Assembly (NCBI RefSeq): GCF_039542385.1
Contig: NZ_BAABIA010000005.1
Coordinates: forward strand, 124,001-188,000
Length of the DNA stretch: 64,000 nt
Direction: 5' to 3'
DNA from: Prosthecobacter algae
GTDB lineage: Bacteria > Verrucomicrobiota > Verrucomicrobiia > Verrucomicrobiales > Verrucomicrobiaceae
Part shown: piece after piece, positions 27,356 through 36,730 of the stretch
Layout: each line of letters starts with the position of its first letter
Numbering within the stretch: position 1 is the stretch's first letter
Translations under genes and position numbers: made by a program
Notes under the pieces: model-generated
What the model was told of the DNA's origin: nothing
The model's database searches: none
The model's input: the letters and a program-made list of their open reading frames with translations, nothing else

Positions 27356-28705
27356 TCAGGCCAGGAGATCGGCGAGGGGAGTATGGGGTGAGAGGGATAC
27401 GTTGGCCAGCACGCGTTGGTAGCGGCGGTTCAGTTCCTGCGTGTCTTCAGGAGTGAAAAGGGAGGGCCTGTAGAGCCACACCACTTCCAGTTCGTCCCCA
27501 TCCTCCGTCACTTCACAGGCCAGGTCAAACCGGGCGGTGCCGGTGGACCGCATGCGCAGTTTAAATGACAAACTCGGCAGGGTGATGTCTGGGATGGGGT
27601 GGTTTTGCAGGGCAAAACGCACGTCGTAGATCGGGTTGTGCCCGGCCTCCGCTTGCACGCCCAGCGCTTTCGCAAGTTCGGCAAAGGGTATGGCTTCCGC
27701 GAAGCAGTCCATGCTGGCATCTTGCACGCGCTTCACCGCCGTGGCAAAGGTCTGCGTGAGGTCCACCTGCCCGCGGAGGGGCACCACACCGGCAAAGTAG
27801 CCCATGGTTTCCTTCGCGGCCTGTTTGGTACGATTCGCCACGGGGCTGCCGACGATGATGTCCGTCTTCCCGGTCCACTGCGCCAGGGTGACCTGGAACG
27901 CGGCTAACAAAGTATTGAACAGCGTCGCGCCCGTGGTCTTTGCCAGAGCGCGGATGTTGCGGGTGGCCTCCGGGGAGAGGCTGGAGGCCCAGTAGGTGAG
28001 CTTTCCAGCACGCGCCGTTTCATCCGCCGGGCGTTCCCACAGGCGGGGAATCTCCGCCAGATGCTTGCGCCAGAAAGCGGCGCGTGTTTCCAGCTCTGAG
28101 GCTTGCCAAGAAGCGCGTTCTGCCGCCGCCCAGGCGGTGTAACTCATCTCCACCGGCGGCAGGGGACCCCCGCCAGGAAGCTTGTTTTGCAGATAAGCCG
28201 CCGCCAGTTCCTGAACGAAGACGCCCAGGGTCCAGCCATCGGCAATGGCATGATGGATGGCAAACACCAGCACCAGATCTCCCGGCCCACGTTGCAGCAT
28301 CTCCACTCGGTAGAGAGGCCCGCGCAGCATGTCGAAAGGTCGGGTAAAAATCTCCCGCATCACGGCTTCCAAAGCCTCTCCGTGAGCTTGCTCCGCGGGC
28401 AGTTCACGGTAATCCAGCACCACGGTGCCAGTGCGGCGGATCATCTGAAACGGCTGCTCCTTTCCGGGGAGGAAAGACAGCCGCAGTACTTCCTGCCGCT
28501 CCACCACCAGCTTCAGCGCCGCATCGCAGTCCGCCTGCGTGATGTTGCCCCGCACCTCGATGAAAGCGCAGATGTGGTTGCCGATGTCACCGGGGGCGAC
28601 GGGCGAATTTTCCCACAGCTCACGCTGGGGCAGGCTCAGGGGCTGGAGACGGATTTCACCGCTCTCCAGCCACTGTTTGAGGTTGGCACGAAGGTCTAGA
28701 GACAT
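27356..28705 (-). CDS. Free-standing condensation-domain acyltransferase
   Basis: 449 residues, a complete NRPS-type condensation fold and nothing else. Starts with the C-domain pattern LPLSQRELWE-like (PLSLPQRELW) and has the catalytic HHAIADG at 151-157 (HHxxxDG). The DFGW-region equivalent is degenerate. No adenylation or carrier domain. Such discrete enzymes (PapA5, wax-ester/DAT types) take an acyl chain from a carrier protein and transfer it to an alcohol or amine, releasing a PKS product. Seventeen bases downstream of the PKS, which lacks a thioesterase, so this is the probable off-loading step. Confidence 0.9.
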   Translation of the reverse strand: MSLDLRANLKQWLESGEIRLQPLSLPQRELWENSPVAPGDIGNHICAFIEVRGNITQADCDAALKLVVERQEVLRLSFLPGKEQPFQMIRRTGTVVLDYRELPAEQAHGEALEAVMREIFTRPFDMLRGPLYRVEMLQRGPGDLVLVFAIHHAIADGWTLGVFVQELAAAYLQNKLPGGGPLPPVEMSYTAWAAAERASWQASELETRAAFWRKHLAEIPRLWERPADETARAGKLTYWASSLSPEATRNIRALAKTTGATLFNTLLAAFQVTLAQWTGKTDIIVGSPVANRTKQAAKETMGYFAGVVPLRGQVDLTQTFATAVKRVQDASMDCFAEAIPFAELAKALGVQAEAGHNPIYDVRFALQNHPIPDITLPSLSFKLRMRSTGTARFDLACEVTEDGDELEVVWLYRPSLFTPEDTQELNRRYQRVLANVSLSPHTPLADLLA

Positions 28706-28722
28706 GTCAGGATGACATCGGC

Positions 28723-31700
28723 TTAGGCACCGGCTTTGCGTGCGGCTTTGGCAGCCGGGGCCGGGATTTCCTCTGCCGCCGTCACATCATCCAGCAGGCT
28801 GGCAATGTCGTCATCCGAGATGGCATCCAGATCCACTTCATCCACGGAGGTGGGGGCCTCCACGACCGCAGGGGCCGCTGGCGCTTTCGCCGCCGCACCG
28901 GAGGCACCGCCCAAATGCTCGCCAATGAGCGCGGCCAACTGGCCGATGGTGCGGGCACGCATGAGGCTGGTCGGTGGCAGAGCCACGCCGATGGTGCTTT
29001 CGATGAGGTTTTCGATCTCGACCCCCATGAGGGAATCCAGACCCAAATCCGTCAGCGGCTGGTCATCGCGTAGGCTGTCTGGCTTCACGCGCAGGACGGA
29101 GCCGACAACTTCTCTCAAAGCCTGGGCAATGATGCCCGCGCGATCTTCGGCGGAGGCGGCGTCAATCTTCGCACGCCAATCCCCGGTCATGCCGCCAGAC
29201 TCCGCACTTTCCACGCCCGAGGCGAAGATGTGCTCCAGCAAAGGATTTTCCTGGAGACCGCGGAAGGACTGCCGCCACTTGGCCCAATCCACCCGCAGTG
29301 CGGCCACCTGGGCTGAGCCTGCGGTGAGGAAGGTTTCCAGCAAGGAAACGACCTCGCCCGGAGTGATGGCGGAGGTGCCCTGGCGTGCCAGGAACTCGGC
29401 CACCTTCTCATTGCGCGCCACGTAGCCTTCGCCACCCAGCACACCCCAGTTCACCGCCAGAGCGGGCAGGCCCAGAGCCCGGCGATGATGCGCCAGGGAA
29501 TCCAGGAAGGCATTGGCACCGGAGTAGTTACTCTGGGCCGGATTGCCAAACACGCTGGAGATGGAGGAGAACATGACGAAGCAGTCCAGATTCAGATCCA
29601 GCGTGCCTTCATGCAGCTTCCAGGCACCGAGCGCCTTGGGGGCCAAAACGGTGCGCATGCGCTCGCGGTTCAGCACGCCCATCGGCGCATCGTCAATGAC
29701 CATGGCCAGGTGGAACACACCTTTCAGCGGCACCTTGGCAGCCTCGATCTCACGCAGCATCCGTGTAATGTCCTCCGGCTCGCCGGCATCGCCTTTCAGG
29801 ATCTGGATCTTCACACCCTGACTTTCCATCTGGGTGACAAAGGCCTTCGCCTCAGGCGTGGATGCACCACTGCGGCTGGCCAGCGCCAAATGACGCGCGC
29901 CACAGTCCACCAACCACTGCGACAGCACGCGGCCAAAGCCACCAAAGCCACCGGTGATGAGGTAAGTGCCCTCGGCCTTCACTTCAAATCCAGGCGCTGG
30001 GGCTTCACCCCGGCGATTCACAAACGCATCCGTGAAGGTCACCACCACTTTGCCTGTGTGCTTGCCAGCCGCCATGAGGCGGAAGGCGGCATCCACGCGG
30101 CTAGCAGGGTAGGCGCGGAAGGGCAGCGGGCGCAGGGCCCCCTGTTCCACCAGCTCCACCAGCTCACCTAACAAACGACGTGTCAGTTCTTCATCCCCAC
30201 CAAAGACCGCATCCATAGCCACGACGTGGAAGGAGGCGTTCTTGCGCAGGTGCCAGAGTGGGATGCGAGAGTTTTGGTAAATGTCGCGTTTGCCGATCTC
30301 AATGAAACGACCGAACTCGGACAAGCAGGAAAGGCCCATGGGGATGGCCTCGGCCGCGAGGGCATTCAGCACCACATCCACGCCTTTACGATTCGTCAGG
30401 TCCATGACCGCATCGGCAAAGTCGGCGCGGCGGGAGTCAATGACATGCTTCACACCCAGCGTTTGCAGCAGGGCGCGCTTGGAGGCGCTGCCTGCCGTGG
30501 CGATGACTTCACAACCCAGATGCAGAGCGATCTGGATGGCCGACATGCCCACGCCACCTGCACCGGCGTGGACCAGGATGGTCTCGCCTTTGCGCATGCG
30601 GGCCACATTGTTCAGCGCGTGCCAGGAGGTCATGAAGACCACCGGCAGCGTGGCTGCACCCTCAAAGGACAGATGATCTGGAATGCGCACCACATCCCCA
30701 CCACGGGCCAGGGTGTGCGTGGCCAGGCCATACACGGCCAAACCAAAAACGCGATCACCCACGGCGACGTGCTTGATGTCCTTGCCGATGGCGAGAACGA
30801 TCCCGCCGACTTCATCGCCAAAGATGCGAGCGTCCGGTGTTTCCGCCGGATACAGCGCCAGCGCTTTGAGCACGTCGCGGAAGTTCATGCCTGCGGCTTT
30901 CACTTCGATGAGCACTTCTCCATCCCCACACACCGGCAGGGTGAAGGGGGTGAGCTTCAGCGTGTCCAGCATGCCGCGTTCACGCGACTCCAGGCGCAGC
31001 GGGATCTTGGGATCCAGCACGGTTTCCTTCACCGGCAGACCGCGCTTGATGCGCTGCACATAACGAGCTTCACCACGGATGGCGATCTCGCGCTCCCCGT
31101 GTTCCTGCAGCAGCTCACGCCACAGCAGGGCGGCATCTTCAGCGGAGGCTTCCGGGGGAAGATCCAGGCCACGGCAGGCAAAGTTCGGGTGCTCACTGAC
31201 GATGACGCGGAAGACACCGATGGACGGTGCCTGCGCCACATTGGTCAGCCCCATGTGCTGGCCTGCGGGCTGGGCCCCTCGGGTGATGAGGTCCATCCGC
31301 AGCTTGACGGCCGGGGTGGTGTTTTCAATCGCCTGCGTCAGGTGCAGCAGGGCATCAATGCCCATCAGCGCCGCATCGCCTTCGCCTTTGCCCGCGGGTT
31401 CATCCAGCGTCCACAGGTAGGTCATACGCTCGGGCGGGGTATCGTCCGCATAGGAGGTGACCAGGGTCATCCAGTCTTCCGGCGTATCGGCACGCAGGGT
31501 GTAGTCATCGCCTTTGGCTGCATAGGCAGCACCGCGGCGGGCCGTGCGCACACGGACACCAGCGGCTTTGAGCTGCGCCACCAGTTGATCTCCCAGACCA
31601 CCCTTGTCAGCGAACACCAGCCAAGAGGCCTCAGGTGCCAATGGCAAAGTTTGTTCGGCATCCACCTGCGTCACCGCTTGCGTCTCCGTCCAGGCTTTGC

Positions 31701-34700
31701 GGCCCAAAAGACCGATCTGCCCCTCTCCCCCACGCGGACCGTGCAGACCCGGGATGGAGGTGGTTTCGGCAAAGCCTGCCGTTTTCATCGCGGCTTCCCA
31801 CTCAGGGCGCTGCATCAGCGGTTGATCCGGACGCAGATCACGATCTGTCAGATGCCACCAGCCGCTGGTGAGGCCGAAGACGCTTTCCGTCCAGAGCTGC
31901 GGCGTGGCCACATCCATGAACACCAGGCTACCGCCCTGTTTCAGCACCTCATGCAGGTAACCCAGCGTGGCGCGCACATCCGCCACGGCATGGATCACGT
32001 TCGTGCCAATGACGAGGTCATAGGTGCCCGCTTCGTAGCCTTGCGCGGCGGGCGGTTGTTCCAGGTTAAACACTTTGAACTCCACCTCAGGGAAGGCCGC
32101 CAGCTTTTGTCCCGCGACGGAGAAGAACCCGGCGGACACGTCGGTAAACGTGTAGGAATGCAGGCCGCGTGGCAGCAGCGGCAGCAGGTAGGCACTGAGG
32201 CCCCCGGTACCGGCACCCACTTCCAGGATGCGTAGGCCGCGCCCTTCCGGCAGGTTTTTCGCCGCCTCATTCACTGCGCTGGTGATGGCCGCCATCCAGT
32301 GACTGGAGAGCAAACCGTCGCCGTAGAATTGATCCAGCAGATCGCTGTTAGCGCCGCCGAAGAGCACCTGCACGGCATCTTTCTCACCGCGTAGGATCGG
32401 ACCCAATTCCGCACACGTGATGTTCACCAGCATGCCTTCCGGCAAGTGGCCGGGGTTTTGATCCACGAAGGTTTTCAGCACTTCCGTGGCGTTGTCCGCA
32501 GCGGCATCGAAGGTCGCCGTCGGCACATGGCCTGCGCCCTTCACAGCCAGCAGGCCGCGCTTGGTCAGGTCATTCACCAGGTGGTGATACACGCGCTGCA
32601 TCGGCGCAGCCACTTTCAGGCTGTCCACGGTCCACACTTCGTCGGCCTTTAGGCCAGCGGCCATCTGGCGCAGACCGCGAGCGATCTGGGCGGCGGCGAG
32701 GTCATCCTCAGCGGCCATGGTGGCCTCCAGGTTCGCCTTGCCACGCACGGCGATGACTTCTTCCAGCGTCTTCTGAGCCGCCTCTTTCAGGTCGGCCAAA
32801 GGCACCGGAGTCAGGGTAGCGGGTGTGCCCACCGAGGCGGTGCGTTCCCAGTCCACATGATACAGCAGATCGCGTGTGCCACTGGTGCCTGCGCGGCGGG
32901 CGGCGGCCATGCTGACGGCGCGGAAACCATCCACCAACACGCAAGGCGCGCCGGATTCATCGTAGAGGCCGATGTTGCCCTCGATGAACTCGTCATTGAA
33001 CTGCACCACTTTCGCCTGCACCCGCGTCACGGCGCCTGGAGAGCGCAGATACAGGATGCGGCCAAAGCGCACGGGCAGCTTCATCTTCGCCTTGCGATCT
33101 TCCACCGTTTTAGACCCGGCAGAGAAGGTATGCAGCGCGCCATCCAGAAGGACGGGGTGCAGGCAATACTCACCCGCACGATGGGCGATGTTTTCAGACA
33201 GCGCCACGCGGCCTGCGGCCTTGCCACCGGCTGCCCACAGCTCACGCACGGCGCGGAATTCATCGCCATAACGCAGGCCCAGGTCACTCATGTGCTGGTA
33301 GAAATCCGTCACGTCCAGGGACGTCAGGCCCTCCGTGGCACCTTCCCAGGTCGTGGCATTGAACAGAGATTCCGTACGCTCACCGCGCATGGAGCCGACC
33401 ACGTGGACGGACCATGCCGCCCCGGTGTCGAATTTGCTCTGGATGGTGAAGGTGCGCTCGTTCGGCTCATAGGTCACTTCCAGCACCACGCCGGAAGGGT
33501 TTTCTGTGAGGATCAGCGGCTTGCGGATTTCAAAGTCTTCCACAGCGAAGGGGCGACCTTCAAAGTATTGCGCCCCCGCTTCGAGGATGAGTTCCACAAA
33601 ACCGGCTCCAGGGAAGATGACGTGGCTTTCCACCTTGTGATCTTTCAGGAAGGCCATGTGGCGATTGTCCAGACGCGCGATCCACGTCGGCGTAGCGCGC
33701 GGCAGGCGGATGTCCAGCAGGCCTTTGCCCCCAGCACCAAGACGGCCTTCGCGCCAATCTGGCGATTCATTCCACCAGCGGGCCTTGTCCCACGCATAGG
33801 TCGGCAGGGCCAGTTGATGACGGGAAGGCGTCATGCCTTTGAAGTCCAGATCCACACAGGCGCGGTGCAGTTCCAGAGCGGCTTCCAGCATGGATTCATG
33901 CTCACGATCCCGGCGTGCCGAAGCCACCACCGGGGCCTTTTGATTGCGCGCACCCAGGCACTCCTGGATGGACAGGGACAGGGCTGGGTGAGCGGTGATT
34001 TCCAGCCACACATCCACGCCGAAGTCTGCCAGCGCATTCACCGCTGGGGCGAACATCACTGCCTGCCGGATGCCACGGCCCCAGTGGCCTGCATCGCACT
34101 CTTTGCCGCTGATGCGGTCACCGGTGACGGTGCTGAAAAACGGCACCGTTTCTTCACGCGGTTCCAGCTCGGTCAGTGCCGCCACGAGTTCATCGGCCGC
34201 AGGCTGCATGTAGGCATGGTGGAAGGGGTGATCCACCCGCACAAAACGGGCAAACACACTGTCCGCCTCCAGCTCCACACGAATCTTTTCCAGCGACTCC
34301 TTCGGCCCAGATAGGGTCAAAGAACGCGGGCCATTGAAAGCGGCGATGCTGACCACGCGGTCATGCCGCGAGATGACGGCCAGGGCGGATTCCTCATCCA
34401 GACCCACAGCCAGCATGGTGCCTGCGCCACGAGCGCATTCATTCATGAAACGCGCACGCAGGGCGATGACCTTCGCGCCTTCTTCCAGGCTCAGCACGCC
34501 CGCCACGCAGGCAGCGGCGATCTCACCCACGCTGTGGCCCACGATGGCCGCAGGCTGCACGCCCCAGGATTTCCACAGTTCCGAAAGGGACACCTGCATG
34601 GCAAAGATGGCCGGCTGGGCGATCTCCGTCATGCTCATCTTCGAGTCCTTTTCATCGCGGCCTAACTCCTCCAGGAGGGAGAATTTGGCCCACGGCTTCA

Positions 34701-36432
34701 GCGCCGCAGCGCAGGCCTCCATCGACTTGCGGAAGACCGGCTCATTCTTCATGAGTTCACGGCCCATGCCCCACCACTGAGGGCCCTGGCCACTCATGAC
34801 AAAGCCTACCCGCGCAGCGGTCTCGCGCCGTGGGGAGAACCCACTGCGCACGTTTGGCACTTCCGAGCCGACGCCAAAGGCATTCAGCGTGGCGATGGCC
34901 TCATGCGCCGTCTTCGCCACCATCGTCAGGCGATGCTGGTGATGATTGCGCCGCGCTCCCAGGGTGTAGCAGAGGTCCGGCAGCACCGGGGAGGTGCCGT
35001 TGGATTTCTCATGATCTTCCAGCCAGGTAGAAAGGCGATACGCCGTGGCCTTCAGCGCCTCTTCCGAGCGGGCCGAAAGCACCAGGGGCCAAGGGCGATC
35101 AAAGGCCGAGGCGGGCAGCTTGACATGCGGTTTGTTAGGCGCTTCCGCCAGGATGACGTGGGAGTTGGCCCCGCCAAAGCCGAAGGAATTCACCCCAGCC
35201 ATGCGCACTTCGTAGCTTTCCGGGAAGTCTTCCATCTCCACCGGGATGCGCAGTTTCAGCGCCTTGAAATCAATGTGCGGATTCGGCGTTTTGAAGTGCA
35301 GGCTCGGCGGGATCTTGCCGTGCTTCAGCACCAGCAGCGCCTTGACCAGACCGGCCACGCCAGCCGCTGTTTCCATGTGCCCCAGGTTCGTTTTAACGGA
35401 ACCCATGGCGAGGGGGGAGCCTTCGTCGCGGTCTTCACAAAGAGCTTCAGAAAGCGCCGTGGCCTCGATGGGATCTCCCACCGCCGTGCCCGTGCCGTGC
35501 GCCTCGATGTAGCCGATCTCGCTTGGGCTGATGCCCGCGTCTTTGCACGCATCCTTCACCAGCCGGGCCTGGGCCTCGGGGCTGGGCAGGGAGATGCCAT
35601 TCGTGTGGCCGTCCTGGTTGGTGGACGTACCCAGGATGACGCCCTGGATCGGGTCGCCATCGGCAATGGCCTGGGAAAGCTTTTTCATCATCACCATGCC
35701 TGCGCCTTCCGCACGCACGAAGCCATTGGCATCTGCATCGAAGGCTTTGCACATGCCGTCTGGAGACAGCATGGAGGCCTGGGAGAAACCGATGAACCCA
35801 CCCGGGGTGATCATCACCGTCACGCCACCGGCCAGGGCGGTGTGCCCGCGCCCGGTCCAGATGTATTCGCAGGCTGCATGCACCGCTGTGAGGGCGGAGG
35901 AGCAGGCCGTATCCATGGCCACGCTGGGGCCCGTGAGATTCAGCGAGTAGGAGATGCGGTTCGCCGCGATGGAGTGTGCGCTGCCCGTGGAGGAGTGCGC
36001 GCCGATGCCTGCGGAGTCAAACGGAGTGCCCTGGATGACCTGATAGTCTGTGTGGGAAACACCCACATAGACGCCAATGTCCGTGCCTTTTTCCAGATCC
36101 AGCACGATGCCAGCATCTTCAATCGCTTCCCAGGCGGTCTCTAAGACCAGTCGCTGCTGCGGGTCCACATACGGGGCCTCGCGCGGGGAGATGCCGAAAA
36201 ACTGCGGATCATACTGATCAATAGAATCCAAAAAGCCGCCGCGTTTGGCAATGGACTTCCCGGCTAGGCCTGGCTCAGCATCGTAAAAACGTTCGATGTT
36301 CCAGCGATCTGGGGGCACTTCGCACACCGCATCACGCCCCTCCGCCAGTAATTTCCAAAAAGCTTCGACGTCGTTAATTCCGCCGGGAAAGCGGCAGCCG
36401 ATACCAATGATGGCGATTCCTTCTTTATGCAT
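28723..36432 (-). CDS. Highly reducing type I polyketide synthase, KS-AT-DH-MT-ER-KR-ACP
   Basis: 2569 residues from ATG 36432 (a TTG nine bases upstream would add three); single module. KS (~5-430): DTACSS with Cys177, EAHGTGT His312, NLGHME His352. AT (~540-850): GHSVG Ser634; HPFH at 735-738 indicates malonyl-CoA. DH (~925-1170): H932 with HxxxSxxxxP (Ser in place of the usual Gly) and Asp1097. C-methyltransferase (~1290-1570): ILEVGAGTGG. A non-catalytic KR-like subdomain (~1575-1795). ER (~1815-2135): HAGAGGVGMSA. KR (~2155-2370): TGGFGGFG, Ser, Tyr2303, Asn2307. ACP: GLDSLMG Ser2467. The C-terminus carries an acidic tail (DLDAISDDDIASLLDD) recalling PKS/NRPS docking tails. All catalytic residues look intact, predicting a saturated, C-methylated chain, made iteratively because only one module is present. 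No thioesterase or loading domain. Confidence 0.97.
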   Translation of the reverse strand: MHKEGIAIIGIGCRFPGGINDVEAFWKLLAEGRDAVCEVPPDRWNIERFYDAEPGLAGKSIAKRGGFLDSIDQYDPQFFGISPREAPYVDPQQRLVLETAWEAIEDAGIVLDLEKGTDIGVYVGVSHTDYQVIQGTPFDSAGIGAHSSTGSAHSIAANRISYSLNLTGPSVAMDTACSSALTAVHAACEYIWTGRGHTALAGGVTVMITPGGFIGFSQASMLSPDGMCKAFDADANGFVRAEGAGMVMMKKLSQAIADGDPIQGVILGTSTNQDGHTNGISLPSPEAQARLVKDACKDAGISPSEIGYIEAHGTGTAVGDPIEATALSEALCEDRDEGSPLAMGSVKTNLGHMETAAGVAGLVKALLVLKHGKIPPSLHFKTPNPHIDFKALKLRIPVEMEDFPESYEVRMAGVNSFGFGGANSHVILAEAPNKPHVKLPASAFDRPWPLVLSARSEEALKATAYRLSTWLEDHEKSNGTSPVLPDLCYTLGARRNHHQHRLTMVAKTAHEAIATLNAFGVGSEVPNVRSGFSPRRETAARVGFVMSGQGPQWWGMGRELMKNEPVFRKSMEACAAALKPWAKFSLLEELGRDEKDSKMSMTEIAQPAIFAMQVSLSELWKSWGVQPAAIVGHSVGEIAAACVAGVLSLEEGAKVIALRARFMNECARGAGTMLAVGLDEESALAVISRHDRVVSIAAFNGPRSLTLSGPKESLEKIRVELEADSVFARFVRVDHPFHHAYMQPAADELVAALTELEPREETVPFFSTVTGDRISGKECDAGHWGRGIRQAVMFAPAVNALADFGVDVWLEITAHPALSLSIQECLGARNQKAPVVASARRDREHESMLEAALELHRACVDLDFKGMTPSRHQLALPTYAWDKARWWNESPDWREGRLGAGGKGLLDIRLPRATPTWIARLDNRHMAFLKDHKVESHVIFPGAGFVELILEAGAQYFEGRPFAVEDFEIRKPLILTENPSGVVLEVTYEPNERTFTIQSKFDTGAAWSVHVVGSMRGERTESLFNATTWEGATEGLTSLDVTDFYQHMSDLGLRYGDEFRAVRELWAAGGKAAGRVALSENIAHRAGEYCLHPVLLDGALHTFSAGSKTVEDRKAKMKLPVRFGRILYLRSPGAVTRVQAKVVQFNDEFIEGNIGLYDESGAPCVLVDGFRAVSMAAARRAGTSGTRDLLYHVDWERTASVGTPATLTPVPLADLKEAAQKTLEEVIAVRGKANLEATMAAEDDLAAAQIARGLRQMAAGLKADEVWTVDSLKVAAPMQRVYHHLVNDLTKRGLLAVKGAGHVPTATFDAAADNATEVLKTFVDQNPGHLPEGMLVNITCAELGPILRGEKDAVQVLFGGANSDLLDQFYGDGLLSSHWMAAITSAVNEAAKNLPEGRGLRILEVGAGTGGLSAYLLPLLPRGLHSYTFTDVSAGFFSVAGQKLAAFPEVEFKVFNLEQPPAAQGYEAGTYDLVIGTNVIHAVADVRATLGYLHEVLKQGGSLVFMDVATPQLWTESVFGLTSGWWHLTDRDLRPDQPLMQRPEWEAAMKTAGFAETTSIPGLHGPRGGEGQIGLLGRKAWTETQAVTQVDAEQTLPLAPEASWLVFADKGGLGDQLVAQLKAAGVRVRTARRGAAYAAKGDDYTLRADTPEDWMTLVTSYADDTPPERMTYLWTLDEPAGKGEGDAALMGIDALLHLTQAIENTTPAVKLRMDLITRGAQPAGQHMGLTNVAQAPSIGVFRVIVSEHPNFACRGLDLPPEASAEDAALLWRELLQEHGEREIAIRGEARYVQRIKRGLPVKETVLDPKIPLRLESRERGMLDTLKLTPFTLPVCGDGEVLIEVKAAGMNFRDVLKALALYPAETPDARIFGDEVGGIVLAIGKDIKHVAVGDRVFGLAVYGLATHTLARGGDVVRIPDHLSFEGAATLPVVFMTSWHALNNVARMRKGETILVHAGAGGVGMSAIQIALHLGCEVIATAGSASKRALLQTLGVKHVIDSRRADFADAVMDLTNRKGVDVVLNALAAEAIPMGLSCLSEFGRFIEIGKRDIYQNSRIPLWHLRKNASFHVVAMDAVFGGDEELTRRLLGELVELVEQGALRPLPFRAYPASRVDAAFRLMAAGKHTGKVVVTFTDAFVNRRGEAPAPGFEVKAEGTYLITGGFGGFGRVLSQWLVDCGARHLALASRSGASTPEAKAFVTQMESQGVKIQILKGDAGEPEDITRMLREIEAAKVPLKGVFHLAMVIDDAPMGVLNRERMRTVLAPKALGAWKLHEGTLDLNLDCFVMFSSISSVFGNPAQSNYSGANAFLDSLAHHRRALGLPALAVNWGVLGGEGYVARNEKVAEFLARQGTSAITPGEVVSLLETFLTAGSAQVAALRVDWAKWRQSFRGLQENPLLEHIFASGVESAESGGMTGDWRAKIDAASAEDRAGIIAQALREVVGSVLRVKPDSLRDDQPLTDLGLDSLMGVEIENLIESTIGVALPPTSLMRARTIGQLAALIGEHLGGASGAAAKAPAAPAVVEAPTSVDEVDLDAISDDDIASLLDDVTAAEEIPAPAAKAARKAGA

Positions 36433-36730
36433 GCAGTTCAAGCGTAGGGGGAGTTGGGGAGACGAGTTTTTTTGCCAAAACTGACGCCGCCCGTAATTCG
36501 AATCGTGCGAAGTGCCTGCTGTGCGTCCCTGTTTTTTCAGAGATTGTTAAAATCAGCAGTTCACCGGGGGTCATTTGGGCAAAACAGTATTTTTTGCAGT
36601 GGCCCATAGAGGGCATACACCGCTAATTTAATGACTATCGCTCAATTTTGGCGATAAGAAACGCATAAAACGTCTCAGCAACGATGGTTCTGTGAACAAA
36701 ACCCTTTAACTTGAGGACTGACTTAACAAG
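36433..36730. promoter_or_regulatory. Divergent intergenic region between the PKS and asnB-like genes
   Basis: 298 bases with no gene; AT-richer than its flanks (for example the stretch near 36586-36600 with six Ts). It must hold the promoters of both transcripts. I cannot pick -35/-10 boxes with confidence, and no obvious operator palindrome was seen. Confidence 0.5.

Noticed and set aside
30226-32235. 669-codon plus-strand ORF inside the PKS
   Set aside because: Antisense to the PKS and rich in His/Arg/Gln; no family features and typical of high-GC shadow frames. The same holds for 32857-34314 and 34903-36144.
36478-36510. Possible tRNA-like TTCGAATC near the PKS promoter
   Set aside because: No acceptor or anticodon stem can be drawn around it.
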